NCBI GenBank assembly: GCA_004297225.1
Contig: SCUI01000013.1
Span: 186,001 to 250,000 of the forward strand
Reading direction: 5' to 3'
Source: Lysobacteraceae bacterium
GTDB lineage: Bacteria; Pseudomonadota; Gammaproteobacteria; Xanthomonadales; Xanthomonadaceae
Length of the DNA stretch: 64,000 bases
Shown here: piece by piece, positions 50,647 through 59,976 of the stretch
Numbering within the stretch: position 1 is the stretch's first letter
Layout of the letters: each line of letters begins with the position of its first letter
Notes under the pieces: model-generated
The model's database searches: none
Seen by the model: the letters and a program-made list of their open reading frames with translations, nothing else
What the model was told of the DNA's origin: nothing
Translations under genes and position numbers: made by a program

Positions 50647-52854
50647 TCATTCGCCGGGGTGGTAGACGCGCTCCGTATGCCCGCGCAGTTGCTCCGGCCG
50701 GAGATACACCTCGCGCAGGTTGCCGGTGCTGTAGCGTTCGGCCTCGTCGTTGAAGTGCGCCGACGCCGGGTCGCCGCTGGCACCGCCGGCGGTGATCGCG
50801 CGGGCGCGCACCGTTTCGCCGAACTCGACCGCGGCGACGAAACTGTTGCCGCTGGTGCCGTAATAGCGCCTGGTCCCCGGCCAGCGATGCGCGCCGAACG
50901 AGGCCAGCGAGCCCCAGCGCGAGGACACGAACGGGACCGGGATGCTGGGCGCGGCATCGTCGAACGGTTGCAGCAGGTCGCCGGTGAGGCGCTGGAAGCG
51001 GTTGATCTCGCCCCACGGCGTGCCCCAGTGGCCGAAGTCAGTTTCCAGCCGCGTCACCGCCGATTCGAATGCCGCCAGGCGTCGTGTCGCGCCAGCAGCG
51101 CCGGCCATGAAGTCGTACACGGACACCCCCGCGGCGCGCGCGTCGCCGGCTACGTCGTCCCACAGTGCATCGCCCCAGAAAACGGCGAGCGACGTCGGGA
51201 TCGAGGCGATGCCCCAGCGATGGTCCCAGTCGCGCAGCACCGCGACCGGCGCGCGCAGGCGTTCCTTGCGCGGGTCGTTGCCCGGCAGCGCATCGAAATC
51301 GGCGACGAGCACGGGCACCAGCCGGGCGAACGCGGCCAGGTACGGGTCGTAGGCCGTGGCGACCAGCTTGTCGAGGCTGAAATCCGCGGCATCGGCCAGC
51401 AGCCGCAGTGCGTTCTCGCCGCGCGGATTTTCACCGAAACTGTCCATGTAGCGCGGAAAGTCCTCGCGCCTGCGGCTGTACTCGCCGGCGGCGGAGTAGG
51501 GCCAGTTGTTGGTGTTCATCACCCAGCCGTTGGGCGGGTTGATCACGTTCGGTGCTTCGTCCAGCGCATGCAGGCCCTTCCAGTCGGTGGCGGGATCGCT
51601 GCCATCCACCGGCCTGGTGTAGTCGAAGCGGTCGTCGCGCACCGGGATGAATTGCGGGTGCAGGTAGGCGATCTCGCCGCTGTCGCTGGCGAACAGCGTG
51701 TTGTTGGAGGAATTGGCCTGCAGCCCGGCCACTTCCAGGTAACTGGCCAGGTCGTGCGCCCTGGTCCGCAGCCAGCTCTGCTGGAGCGCGGCGACCGGGG
51801 TGTTCATCAGCGCCATGGCGATCCACTTGCCGTCGGCGGCGCGGACGATCGGGCCGTGGTGGGTCGAGAAGGTGGTGAAACGACGTTCCGCCATCGAGCC
51901 ATCAGCGGCGCGATAGGGCACCACGATCGCGCGCACGGTCACCGGGCGCAGCTCGTCGCCGTAACGGTATGCGAGGGCCCCGGCCTGGCGCACGATCGTT
52001 TCGGCGAATTCGTCCACCACGTCGGCCCCGGTGGAGGTGTGCATCCAGCCGACGTGGCGATTGAACCCCTGGTAGATGAAGAACTGTCCCCAGGTCACCG
52101 CGCCGTAAGCGTCCAGCCCTTCGTCGCTGGACATCTGCAGCTCGGAGCGGAAGAAGAACGAGGTGTGCGGATTGATCAACAGCAACGCGTGCCCGTCGGT
52201 GGTGTTCGCGGGCGCGATGGCGATGCCGTTGGAACCGGTGGGCTCGTGCCAGCTCGGCGGCGGCTCGGTAAATGCGATGCGGGCGCCGGCATCGCCGCCG
52301 TAGAATTCCGCGAGCGACTTCAGCGAAACGCGTTCGATGTCGCCGCCGATGCTGCCTTCGCTGAAGCTCAGGGCCATCCACGGTTCGAAGCGCGCGATCA
52401 CGCGCGGCTTCACCGCGGGGTGCGTCGCCAGGTAATGGTTGAGGCCGGCGGCCCAGGCGTCCATCAGCTCGCGCAACCAGGCGGGGCTCTCGCCGTACAT
52501 CCGCCGCAGCTCGACCGGATCGATGAACAGCTTCATCCGCAGGTCCTGCCAGATCGCGGATTCCCCTTCGGCTTCCGCCAGCCGCCCCATTGCGTTGATG
52601 AAATTGGTCTCGACGCGGTTGAAGTCGTCTTCCGCCTGCGCGTAGGCCATGCCGAACACGGCGTCGGCATCGGTGCGGCCGTGCACATGGGCCAGGCCCC
52701 AGTCGTCGCGGGTGATGGTCACCGCTTGCGCCTGCCGTCGCCACGCGGCCCGCTCGTCGGGGGTGGGCGCCTGCGCGACGGCGCCGGCCGCGGGGCCCAA
52801 CGCCAGCAACAGGCAAAGCGCCCACGCGCGCGCATGAAAGTCAGGTGCAGGCAT
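50647..52854 (-). CDS. Penicillin acylase family Ntn-hydrolase
   Basis: A 735-residue periplasmic precursor: signal peptide (1-28), alpha-chain region, then the autoproteolysis/nucleophile site EPTGSNGIAIAP with Ser208. The beta-chain follows, ending near YHPGE. A late conserved block reads GNSFVAAVEFGE. Family members cleave amide bonds of acyl side chains, including penicillins, aculeacin and acyl-homoserine lactones; which applies here cannot be told. The stand-alone gene is divergent from the ClpP-fold lipoprotein gene. Confidence 0.9.
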   Translation of the reverse strand: MPAPDFHARAWALCLLLALGPAAGAVAQAPTPDERAAWRRQAQAVTITRDDWGLAHVHGRTDADAVFGMAYAQAEDDFNRVETNFINAMGRLAEAEGESAIWQDLRMKLFIDPVELRRMYGESPAWLRELMDAWAAGLNHYLATHPAVKPRVIARFEPWMALSFSEGSIGGDIERVSLKSLAEFYGGDAGARIAFTEPPPSWHEPTGSNGIAIAPANTTDGHALLLINPHTSFFFRSELQMSSDEGLDAYGAVTWGQFFIYQGFNRHVGWMHTSTGADVVDEFAETIVRQAGALAYRYGDELRPVTVRAIVVPYRAADGSMAERRFTTFSTHHGPIVRAADGKWIAMALMNTPVAALQQSWLRTRAHDLASYLEVAGLQANSSNNTLFASDSGEIAYLHPQFIPVRDDRFDYTRPVDGSDPATDWKGLHALDEAPNVINPPNGWVMNTNNWPYSAAGEYSRRREDFPRYMDSFGENPRGENALRLLADAADFSLDKLVATAYDPYLAAFARLVPVLVADFDALPGNDPRKERLRAPVAVLRDWDHRWGIASIPTSLAVFWGDALWDDVAGDARAAGVSVYDFMAGAAGATRRLAAFESAVTRLETDFGHWGTPWGEINRFQRLTGDLLQPFDDAAPSIPVPFVSSRWGSLASFGAHRWPGTRRYYGTSGNSFVAAVEFGETVRARAITAGGASGDPASAHFNDEAERYSTGNLREVYLRPEQLRGHTERVYHPGE

Positions 52855-52955
52855 CACGCGTCTCCCCGGATCCGGACCCGCGCCACCGTAGCAGGCGCAG
52901 GGGGATTCATCACCCGTTCGCGCAAGGCCGGTGCGGCGGCGCCTAAACTGGAGCC

Positions 52956-54008
52956 ATGCAATGCCCCCCACCTCCGTTGTCGGTCCTGCTGGGCCTGGTC
53001 CTGTGCGCGTTCCTGGCCGCCGGTTGCCAGGATCCCGAGCCACCGCCGGCGCCGCCGCAGCAAACCTCGGCCAGCGCCGACGAAGGCGGTGCGATCAGTT
53101 CGCCGATCGTGGTCACCGAGCCGCTTGCCGAGGACGTGCTGGCCGGGACGCGCTGGCCCGCGGCGACGCTCACTTCGGGCAAGGCCTGGTTGAGCTGCAG
53201 CACCGACTACGCCGAAAGCGGCGACGGCCAGCCGCTGGAGGACCTGGCCTACCTCAGCGTGCTCGACGCGATGGAGCCCTGCCGCGAGCCAGGCGTCGTG
53301 CGCCTGCGCTACGAGGGCAAGATCTCCTCGGATTTCGCCGAGCTGGTCGAACGGGTCACGGCGATGGCCGAACGCATGGAGATCCCGCGCCGCATCCTCG
53401 ACATCGATTCGGCCGGTGGCCAGGTGGAGGACGGCATCCGTGCCGGAGACGCCATCGGCGATGCGCACTGGACCATCTGGGTGCGCGAAGGCGACCTGTG
53501 CCACAGCGCCTGCGTGTTCATCCTCGCCGCCGGCGACAATCGCCTGGTGTCGGGGCCGGTCGGGATCCATCGCATCATCCGCCTGCATTCGCAGGCCACC
53601 ACGCGCGCCGAGCTCGACAAGGAACTGCGCGCGGTGCACGACCGGATCAAGGACTACTTCCTGCGCAACGGTGCCGACGTTGCGGTGGCGGACATGATGA
53701 TGACCGTGCCCAGCCGCGACCTGCGCCTGCTGACCGAGGACGAGTTGCGCCAGTTCGGCCTGTCGGGTTCCAACCCCGTGCACGAGGACCTGGAGCGGAT
53801 CCGGCTGGTGCGCAAGTGCGGCGAGGATTTCGTCCATCGCCGCGAGGCCTTCGTCCGCGCCTTCGAGCGCAGCTGCGCCAGCCGGGAGGAAGACGTCGAG
53901 GGCATGGGCGATTGCGGCGTCGAGCTGCGCGAGAAGTACGGTTTCCCGGACCGCAAGTGTCCCGGCGAAAGCCCGCTTGCCGAATGGGACGCGCTGGCCA
54001 CCGGTTGA
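52956..54008 (+). CDS. ClpP-fold periplasmic lipoprotein (COG3904-like)
   Basis: A 350-residue protein with a lipoprotein signal (CAFLAAGC) and a proline-rich linker. The core (about 110-260) has the ClpP/crotonase pattern used by membrane-linked serine proteases: RILDIDSAGGQVEDGIRAGD, LCHSACVFILAAG with the presumed nucleophile serine, and GPVGIHR with the histidine. Conserved cysteines in the C-terminal tail may form disulfides. Probably a periplasmic protease or pseudo-protease; substrate unknown. Confidence 0.75.
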   Translation: MQCPPPPLSVLLGLVLCAFLAAGCQDPEPPPAPPQQTSASADEGGAISSPIVVTEPLAEDVLAGTRWPAATLTSGKAWLSCSTDYAESGDGQPLEDLAYLSVLDAMEPCREPGVVRLRYEGKISSDFAELVERVTAMAERMEIPRRILDIDSAGGQVEDGIRAGDAIGDAHWTIWVREGDLCHSACVFILAAGDNRLVSGPVGIHRIIRLHSQATTRAELDKELRAVHDRIKDYFLRNGADVAVADMMMTVPSRDLRLLTEDELRQFGLSGSNPVHEDLERIRLVRKCGEDFVHRREAFVRAFERSCASREEDVEGMGDCGVELREKYGFPDRKCPGESPLAEWDALATG

Positions 54009-54044
54009 TCGCGCCGGCGACGCGCCGTCGTCCGGCTGGCTGGC

Positions 54045-55775
54045 TCAGCGGCCTCCGCCGCCACCCCCGCCACCGCCACCCCCGGAGAAACCGCCACCGC
54101 CACCGCCCGACGAGCTGCCGGGAGGCGTGGAGGACGAGGCGATCTGCGAAGCCAGGCCGCTGCCGATCGAGTCGGTGAATGCGGTCATGCTGCCCATGCG
54201 TGCGCCGCTGTACCAGGCCATCGACGCGGTGGCGGCCTCGGCGGCCGCGGCGCCCACGGCGGCGGTGAACTGTTCGGTCCAGGCCTCTTCGACGTCCAGC
54301 GCGACGGCGTAGGGCAGCAGGCGCTGGAAGCGCTCCGCGTCCAGCACCGGGGCGGCGCCGGGTCCCTGGAGGCGCGCGAGGTCCTGGCGTTCGGCGACGC
54401 CCAGGTACAACTTCAGTCCCTCGATTTCGTCGAGCAGCTTGCGGCCGGCGAGCGTCGGCGCGCGCACCAGCAGCGCGAACGCGATGAGCATCGCCAGCAT
54501 CGATCCCGCGCACGCCAGGATCAGCGGGATCCCGGCGCCGCTGCCGGCGAGCAATGCAAGGGCGATCGACGCCGCACCGATGCCGAAGGCCGCCAGCACG
54601 CTGCCACCGTTGGTCCGGAACATCGCCGGCTGGTATTGCGATTTCAACGCCGACACATGCGCCTGGCGTGCCTTCTGCAGCACGGACGCGTTGGCGTCCT
54701 TCAGCTCGAGTTCCTGCTTGCCGCCGGGGAACAAGCTTGAGAGCAGGGCGCGCGCGTCGTCGCCGGCACTGCCCGCGGCCACTGCCGTCCGCTGCAGCGA
54801 CCAGGCGTCCTTGAGCAGCTTGTCCTCGCGATGGATACGCAGCGCGCCGGCGACCGCCAGCGCCAGCACCCCGGAGGAGAAGCAGCGCGTGTCGTAGCCC
54901 ATCCGGCGCAGGTAGCGCAGCCCCGCCGGCGAGTGCCCGGCCGGCGGCTCGTAGCGGGCGAAGACCACGCCGGCGCGCGGATCGCGCCCGATCCGCAGCC
55001 AGCGCCACGCGCAGAAGCCCGCCATCGCCAGCAGCCCGGCCAAGGCCACCAGCACGCTGGCGTTGTCGCGGAAGAACCACGCGATCGATTGCGCCCGGGT
55101 CGGCGCGGCCACGATGCCCTTCGGGAACGACAGCACGATGGTCATGCCCTCGCCGGGTGCGAGCGGCTGCGTCAGCTGCCAGCGCGCGACGCCGGGCGCC
55201 GGCAGCGAGGCGACGACGGCGGTGCCGCGCTCGCCCTGCGCGCCGGTGTAGCCGAGCGCCTGCATCGCATCGACCGGTACCGGTTCCGGCAGGTGCACCT
55301 CGACGCTGCCGCGCTCGATCGGAAAGTCCCAGCCGGTACCGATCGCGTTCCAGTACAGCTCGTCGTGGCCGTCGAAGAAACCGAGTTGCCGGGTGGTGCG
55401 GTAATGCAGTTCATAGGCGTGCTCGCCAGGGACCGGAAGGAACTGGTCGTTGCCGGTGTTCACGCGCACGCCGTTGGCTCGCGATTCGGTGAACCAGGGC
55501 TCGACGGTGCCATTGCGGGTGACGCCCAGCACTTCGAAGCCGACCACCACGCGGTTGCCGTGGCGGTCGTTGTAACGCGTGGGGAAATCGCGGTAGATGC
55601 CGCGGCGGATCTGCGCGCCCTCGGCGTGCACGGTGATGCGCTCGGTGACCTCGAGGCTGCCGTCGGCCAGCACCTGCACGGTGCTGTCGTAGGCGGTGAT
55701 GCGCTCCTGGGCCGTTGCCGCTGCCGGCAGCAGGCCGCACGCGAGCGCGGCGGCGGCCAGCCATGCCCGGATCAT
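54045..55775 (-). CDS. DUF2207 membrane protein
   Basis: A 576-residue protein: signal peptide, a DUF2207 extracytoplasmic beta domain (ERITAYDSTVQVLADGSLEVTERI, then RGIYRDFPTRYND), a transmembrane helix near residue 235, a cytoplasmic region with further helices near 385-430, and a low-complexity glycine/serine tail ending in an almost pure glycine run. DUF2207 genes are commonly coupled to lemA, as here (4-nt overlap). Function unresolved; envelope-related. Confidence 0.9.
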   Translation of the reverse strand: MIRAWLAAAALACGLLPAAATAQERITAYDSTVQVLADGSLEVTERITVHAEGAQIRRGIYRDFPTRYNDRHGNRVVVGFEVLGVTRNGTVEPWFTESRANGVRVNTGNDQFLPVPGEHAYELHYRTTRQLGFFDGHDELYWNAIGTGWDFPIERGSVEVHLPEPVPVDAMQALGYTGAQGERGTAVVASLPAPGVARWQLTQPLAPGEGMTIVLSFPKGIVAAPTRAQSIAWFFRDNASVLVALAGLLAMAGFCAWRWLRIGRDPRAGVVFARYEPPAGHSPAGLRYLRRMGYDTRCFSSGVLALAVAGALRIHREDKLLKDAWSLQRTAVAAGSAGDDARALLSSLFPGGKQELELKDANASVLQKARQAHVSALKSQYQPAMFRTNGGSVLAAFGIGAASIALALLAGSGAGIPLILACAGSMLAMLIAFALLVRAPTLAGRKLLDEIEGLKLYLGVAERQDLARLQGPGAAPVLDAERFQRLLPYAVALDVEEAWTEQFTAAVGAAAAEAATASMAWYSGARMGSMTAFTDSIGSGLASQIASSSTPPGSSSGGGGGGFSGGGGGGGGGGGR

Positions 55776-56323
55776 CGCGCGAGCCCGACCTGGACCGCGG
55801 CGCGCGAGGCGTCGTCGGTTTCGAAGAATTCGGACGGCTGGAAAGCGAAGGCGCGCGCGACCAGCAGGTCGGGGAAGCGTTGCGTCGCGTCGTTGTAGTC
55901 GCGGACGGCGCCGTTGTAGAAGCGGCGCGCGTATTGCAGGTGATCCTCGACGTCCACCAGGCCCTGCTGCAGCTGGCTGAAGTTGGCGCTGGCCTTGAGG
56001 TCGGGATAGGCCTCGGCCAGCAGCACCAGCTTGCCCAGCGCGCCCTGCAGCGAGCCTTCGATCGCGCCGAGCTGCGCCGGCGCCGGCGTCGCCAGCGCGC
56101 GGGCGCGCAGTTCGGTCACCGCGGCGAGCAGGGCGTGTTCGTGCCCGGCGTAGCCTTTCACGGCCGCAACCAGCTGGGGCACCAGGTCGTGGCGGCGCTG
56201 CAATTGCACGTCGATGTCCGCCCAGCCGTTGCGGACCTGGTTGCGCAGGCGCACCAAGCGGTTGAACAGGAAGACGGCACCGGCGCCGATGACCAGCACC
56301 GACACCAGCACCACGGCGGTCAT
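55772..56323 (-). CDS. LemA family protein
   Basis: A 183-residue protein with one N-terminal membrane helix (VVLVSVLVIGAGAVFLFNRLV) and the LemA helical domain: NQVRNGWADIDVQLQRRHDLVPQLV and later LQYARRFYNGAVRDYND. I start at the ATG at 56323, 4 nt after GGGAG; a GTG three codons upstream is possible. It leads the pair with the DUF2207 gene. Confidence 0.9.
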   Translation of the reverse strand: MTAVVLVSVLVIGAGAVFLFNRLVRLRNQVRNGWADIDVQLQRRHDLVPQLVAAVKGYAGHEHALLAAVTELRARALATPAPAQLGAIEGSLQGALGKLVLLAEAYPDLKASANFSQLQQGLVDVEDHLQYARRFYNGAVRDYNDATQRFPDLLVARAFAFQPSEFFETDDASRAAVQVGLAR

Positions 56324-56351
56324 TGCTCCCACCGGCGCCGTCTTCCAGCGA

Positions 56352-56747
56352 CTACTTCGCGTTGACGCTGTAGCGGCCCGGGCCGAGCAGGGCCAGCGCG
56401 ATCGCGGTGAACAGGAACATCCCCTGCAGCTCCAGCATCCAGCCGCCCTGTTCGTTCAACTGGCCGAGCTGGCCCATGTGCGCCAGGCCGAAGGCGAACA
56501 ACATGTTGATGGCGATCAGGATCGCGCCGATCCGGCCGTAGAACCCGGCGATCAGCATCAGCGGCCCGAGCACTTCGCCCAGCAGCGCGCCGTAGGCGAG
56601 CACGCCGGGCAGGCCCGAGCTGGTGACCATGCCTTCGATCGGGTCCAGGCCGCCACGCAGCTTGGCGACGCCATGCAACAGCACCAGCACGCCCAGGGCC
56701 AGGCGCAGGACCAGCTTGCCCACATCGGCTTGCATTGCAGGATTCAT
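56352..56747 (-). CDS. DoxX family membrane protein
   Basis: A 131-residue four-helix protein with LRLALGVLVLLHGVAKL in helix 1, GEVLGPLMLIAGFYGRIGAILIAINM and a closing helix GMFLFTAIALALLGPG. It is a second DoxX-type gene, distant in sequence from the one at 28000. Presumed redox-related; partner unknown. It precedes the lemA gene by 28 nt and may be co-transcribed. Confidence 0.88.
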   Translation of the reverse strand: MNPAMQADVGKLVLRLALGVLVLLHGVAKLRGGLDPIEGMVTSSGLPGVLAYGALLGEVLGPLMLIAGFYGRIGAILIAINMLFAFGLAHMGQLGQLNEQGGWMLELQGMFLFTAIALALLGPGRYSVNAK

Positions 56748-56819
56748 CGGCGGCTCCCCCTCCGGTCCGGCACCGGGATTGGCACCGGTCGGTCCCGAGG
56801 ATAGCGCGGGGCGGCGGAT

Positions 56820-57449
56820 TCAGGGCAAGGGCACCAGCACCCGACCCCCGGTCCAGTCCAGCAGCACGCCATCGCGGCGGATCTCCGCGACCACGGCGTC
56901 GCCGACGTGGTCACCCGGGGTGACGCGCCTGCCGTCGAGGATCGCCACGCGTCGCGCCGGATCCTCGTTCCACAGGTGCATGCTCAGGCGCAGTGGCGGC
57001 AGCGCCTTGCGTTGCGCGGGCGGCAGCGCGCCGAGCGCGACGGGCGTCGCAGGCGTGGTGGACGGCGCGGCAGGTCCCGGCGCGGCCATGCCGGGTTCCG
57101 CCGTGGAACCGCGGACCGGTGCGGGCGTCGTGGCGGGTGGCGGCGGCTGCAATCGTTCAATCGCCGGCATCGGTGCGGGAGCGGGCGCGACCGCGTCCGC
57201 GGTCGCGGCCACAGGCGCGGCGTGCGCCTGCGCCTGCGCACGGCTGTTCGCCGCGTCGGGCGACTGCGTGCCGCGCAGCCACCAGGCCAACAGGACGACG
57301 CCCAGCAGCGCCGGCACGGCGAGCAGCCACGGTCGCCAGGTCGTGTTCGCGGTTGCCGCGCGCGCCGGTTCGGCGCGGAGCAGGTCCGGCGCCTCGCCGC
57401 GACGCCGCTCGGCTTCGGACTTGCGTAGTGCTTCGAGGATCAGCGACAT
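56820..57449 (-). CDS. gspB: General secretion pathway protein B (GspB)
   Basis: A 209-residue inner membrane protein: conserved start MSLILEALRKSEAERRRGE, one membrane helix (WLLAVPALLGVVLLAWWL), a proline/alanine-rich periplasmic linker and the C-terminal GspB domain (LRLSMHLWNEDPARRVAILDGRRVTPGDHVG). With GspA it forms the complex that helps the type II secretion secretin cross the peptidoglycan. Its ATG shares one base with the gspA stop. Confidence 0.92.
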   Translation of the reverse strand: MSLILEALRKSEAERRRGEAPDLLRAEPARAATANTTWRPWLLAVPALLGVVLLAWWLRGTQSPDAANSRAQAQAHAAPVAATADAVAPAPAPMPAIERLQPPPPATTPAPVRGSTAEPGMAAPGPAAPSTTPATPVALGALPPAQRKALPPLRLSMHLWNEDPARRVAILDGRRVTPGDHVGDAVVAEIRRDGVLLDWTGGRVLVPLP

Positions 57450-58978
57450 CAGCGCAACTCCTGCAGCGTCGGCCCCGGGCCTTCCGCGGCCATCGCGAAG
57501 CGCGTCTGCGGGCCGGCGATGCCGTCCGCGTCCAGGCCGTGCAATGCCTGGAAGGTGCGGATGTCGGCCACCTCCCGCGCACCGTCGCCGCCGTCGCGCC
57601 AGATCGCGACGTAGTCGCCGTTCCACGACTGCCGCAGCAGCGTGCGCGGAACGTCGAACGACGCATCGCCCAGTTGCAGGCGCACGCGATGCACGCCGCT
57701 ACCGCGCAGCACCGACCATGCCGTTGCGGTACCCGCGCGCAGCGGCAGCAGCACCGGGCGACCAATCGCGACCAGCTGGTCGAGGCTGCCGCGTGCGCGC
57801 AGGCAATGCACGCCTTCGGCCAGCCGTGGAGCGCAGCGTCGCGCGATCGCCAGGTCGTTGGCGCTGGCCGGCAACTTCCAGTCCGCGAGCAGGGACGACC
57901 AAGCGGCATCGTCGACGGCGGTGGCGATGGCCTCGGCGAATCCGGGCGGATCGAGTTGCTTCACCGCGGGTTGCTGCACCGCGGGTTGCGGCATCGTGGG
58001 CGGCGCCGATGGAAGATCCTCCACCAGCGTTGCCGGAGGCGGGGTGGCGGGCGGAGTGTCGGGCACCGCGCGCCGTGGCAGGAGCCACCACGCCAGTGCC
58101 GCGAGGCTGCCGGCCGCGCCGAGCACGAGGAGCGCATCACGCCAGCGGCGGCGCGCGCGCACGCGTAGCGGCAAGGCTTCACGCGCCGCAAGGTCCACCA
58201 GGCGCGCGCCGATGCCGGATTCATCGCGCGCATAACCCGCCAGCAGGCTGCGTTCGGCCAGCACGTTCAGCAGGCGCGGCACGCCGCCGGAGTGCCGGTG
58301 CAGGCGGCGGATCGCGGCCTTGTCGAACGGCAGGCGGGTGCCGCCGGCGACGGCATGGCGATGGCGCAGGTAGCGTTCGCTGCCGGCTTCGTCCAGCGGC
58401 ACCAGGTGGAAGCGCGCGGTGATGCGCTGGGCCAGCTGGCGCAGGTCGTCGCGCGCCAGCAGTTCGCGCAGTTCCGGCTGGCCGATCAGGATCACCTGCA
58501 ACAGTTTTTGCGTGTCGGTTTCAAGGTTGGTGAGCAGGCGCACCTGTTCCAAGGCCTCGATCGACAGGTCCTGCGCCTCGTCGATCACCAGCACCACGCG
58601 CAGGCCCTTGCCGTAGGCATCGAGCAGGAAGGCGTTGAGCGCGTCGACCAGCGCCTTGCTGCTGCCACGGCGTCCTTCGGTGTCGATCCCGAGTTCCTCG
58701 CAGATCGTCTCCAGCAGTTCGACCGGGGCCTGCCGCGGGTTGAGCACCAGCGCCACGCGCGCATGCGCCGGCAGTTGTTCCAGCAGCAGCCGGCACAGCG
58801 TGGTCTTGCCGGTGCCGACCTCGCCGGTGAGCTGGACGAAGCCGCCGCCGCCGCCCTGGTCGATGCCGAACAGCAGGTGCGCCAGCGCATCGCGATGGCC
58901 TTCACCCAGGTACACGAAGCGCGGGTCCGGGGTGATCGAGAACGGCGGCTCGCGGAGGGCGAAGAAGTCCAGGTACAT
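57449..58978 (-). CDS. gspA: General secretion pathway ATPase GspA (ExeA-like)
   Basis: A 509-residue protein. The cytoplasmic AAA ATPase has FFALREPPFSITPDPRFVYL, Walker A GEVGTGKTT and Walker B VLVIDEAQDL. One membrane helix follows (LVLGAAGSLAALAWWLL, about residue 285), then a periplasmic part ending in a peptidoglycan-binding-like domain (REVADIRTFQALHGLDADGIAGPQTRFAM). It drives secretin assembly together with GspB. No core T2SS genes are in the window. Confidence 0.93.
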   Translation of the reverse strand: MYLDFFALREPPFSITPDPRFVYLGEGHRDALAHLLFGIDQGGGGGFVQLTGEVGTGKTTLCRLLLEQLPAHARVALVLNPRQAPVELLETICEELGIDTEGRRGSSKALVDALNAFLLDAYGKGLRVVLVIDEAQDLSIEALEQVRLLTNLETDTQKLLQVILIGQPELRELLARDDLRQLAQRITARFHLVPLDEAGSERYLRHRHAVAGGTRLPFDKAAIRRLHRHSGGVPRLLNVLAERSLLAGYARDESGIGARLVDLAAREALPLRVRARRRWRDALLVLGAAGSLAALAWWLLPRRAVPDTPPATPPPATLVEDLPSAPPTMPQPAVQQPAVKQLDPPGFAEAIATAVDDAAWSSLLADWKLPASANDLAIARRCAPRLAEGVHCLRARGSLDQLVAIGRPVLLPLRAGTATAWSVLRGSGVHRVRLQLGDASFDVPRTLLRQSWNGDYVAIWRDGGDGAREVADIRTFQALHGLDADGIAGPQTRFAMAAEGPGPTLQELR

Positions 58979-58987
58979 GGCCAGAGC

Positions 58988-59935
58988 CTACAACGTCATG
59001 TCCTTGGCCTCGGCGGTGGCGAGGACCTCGACGTGGTCCAGGCGCCTGGGCCGAACCAGCAGCGGGTAGGCGAGGACCACGCCGAGAATGATGGCGACGC
59101 CGCCATAGAAGGCCGGCGTCAGCTCGTGCTGCTCGCCCAGCAGCAGCATCGCCAGGACGATGGCGTAGACCGGTTCCAGGTTCACCGCCAGTTGCGCGGC
59201 GAACGCGCTCATGTGCCGCAGCGCGACCAGCGACAGCGCGAACGGGAACAAGGTGCAGGCCAGCGCCAGCGCCAGCAGGTACAACGCATCGCGGGCCGAG
59301 GGAAGCACCAGCAACTCGCCGGCGAAGACCGGGAACACGAGCGGCATCAACGGCGCAAGCGCGGTCAGCGCCAGGGTGCCGGCGCCCAGTTCCACGGCGG
59401 TCATGGTGAGCGGATCGGCGCGGTCCACGTAGCGCTTGTTCAGCGCCCCGAACACGGCGACGAACATCGCCGAGACCGTGCCGACCAGCACGCCCATGCG
59501 CATCTCGTGCGGCAATCCGCCCACCACCAGCGCCACGCCGGGGAGCACGGCGACGCCGAGCAGCATCTCGCGCCAGGAAAAACGCCGTCCGACCAGCCTG
59601 GGTTCGGTGAGCGCGATGAACACCGTCGCCAGCGCCATGCAGGTGGCGCCGACCGAGGCATTGGCCAGCTTGATCGAGCCGTAGAAGGTCAGCCAGTGCA
59701 GCGCCACCAGCACGCCGATGCCGGAATAGGCCAGCAGCAGGCGCGGCGGCAGCGCGCGCACGCCGCGCCAGACGCGCGGCACGCAGGCCAGCGCCAGCAC
59801 CACCAGCGCCATGCGCCACCAGACCAGCGGCAGGGCCGGCAGGGTGATCAGCTTGCCGAGGATCGCGGTGAAGCCCCACAGCAGCACGCACGCGTGGATC
59901 TGCAGGAACGCCTTGCGGGTCTGGGGGGTTGGCAT
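58988..59935 (-). CDS. EamA/DMT family transporter
   Basis: A 315-residue protein with ten hydrophobic segments forming two EamA repeats (for example HACVLLWGFTAILGKL and SAMFVAVFGALNKRY), the drug/metabolite transporter fold. A short charged C-terminal tail follows. Substrate unknown. It ends 9 nt before the gspA start on the same strand. Confidence 0.88.
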   Translation of the reverse strand: MPTPQTRKAFLQIHACVLLWGFTAILGKLITLPALPLVWWRMALVVLALACVPRVWRGVRALPPRLLLAYSGIGVLVALHWLTFYGSIKLANASVGATCMALATVFIALTEPRLVGRRFSWREMLLGVAVLPGVALVVGGLPHEMRMGVLVGTVSAMFVAVFGALNKRYVDRADPLTMTAVELGAGTLALTALAPLMPLVFPVFAGELLVLPSARDALYLLALALACTLFPFALSLVALRHMSAFAAQLAVNLEPVYAIVLAMLLLGEQHELTPAFYGGVAIILGVVLAYPLLVRPRRLDHVEVLATAEAKDMTL

Positions 59936-59976
59936 CGCGGCATTGTAGGCACGCGGCCGGGCGCCGCGTGGCGTGC

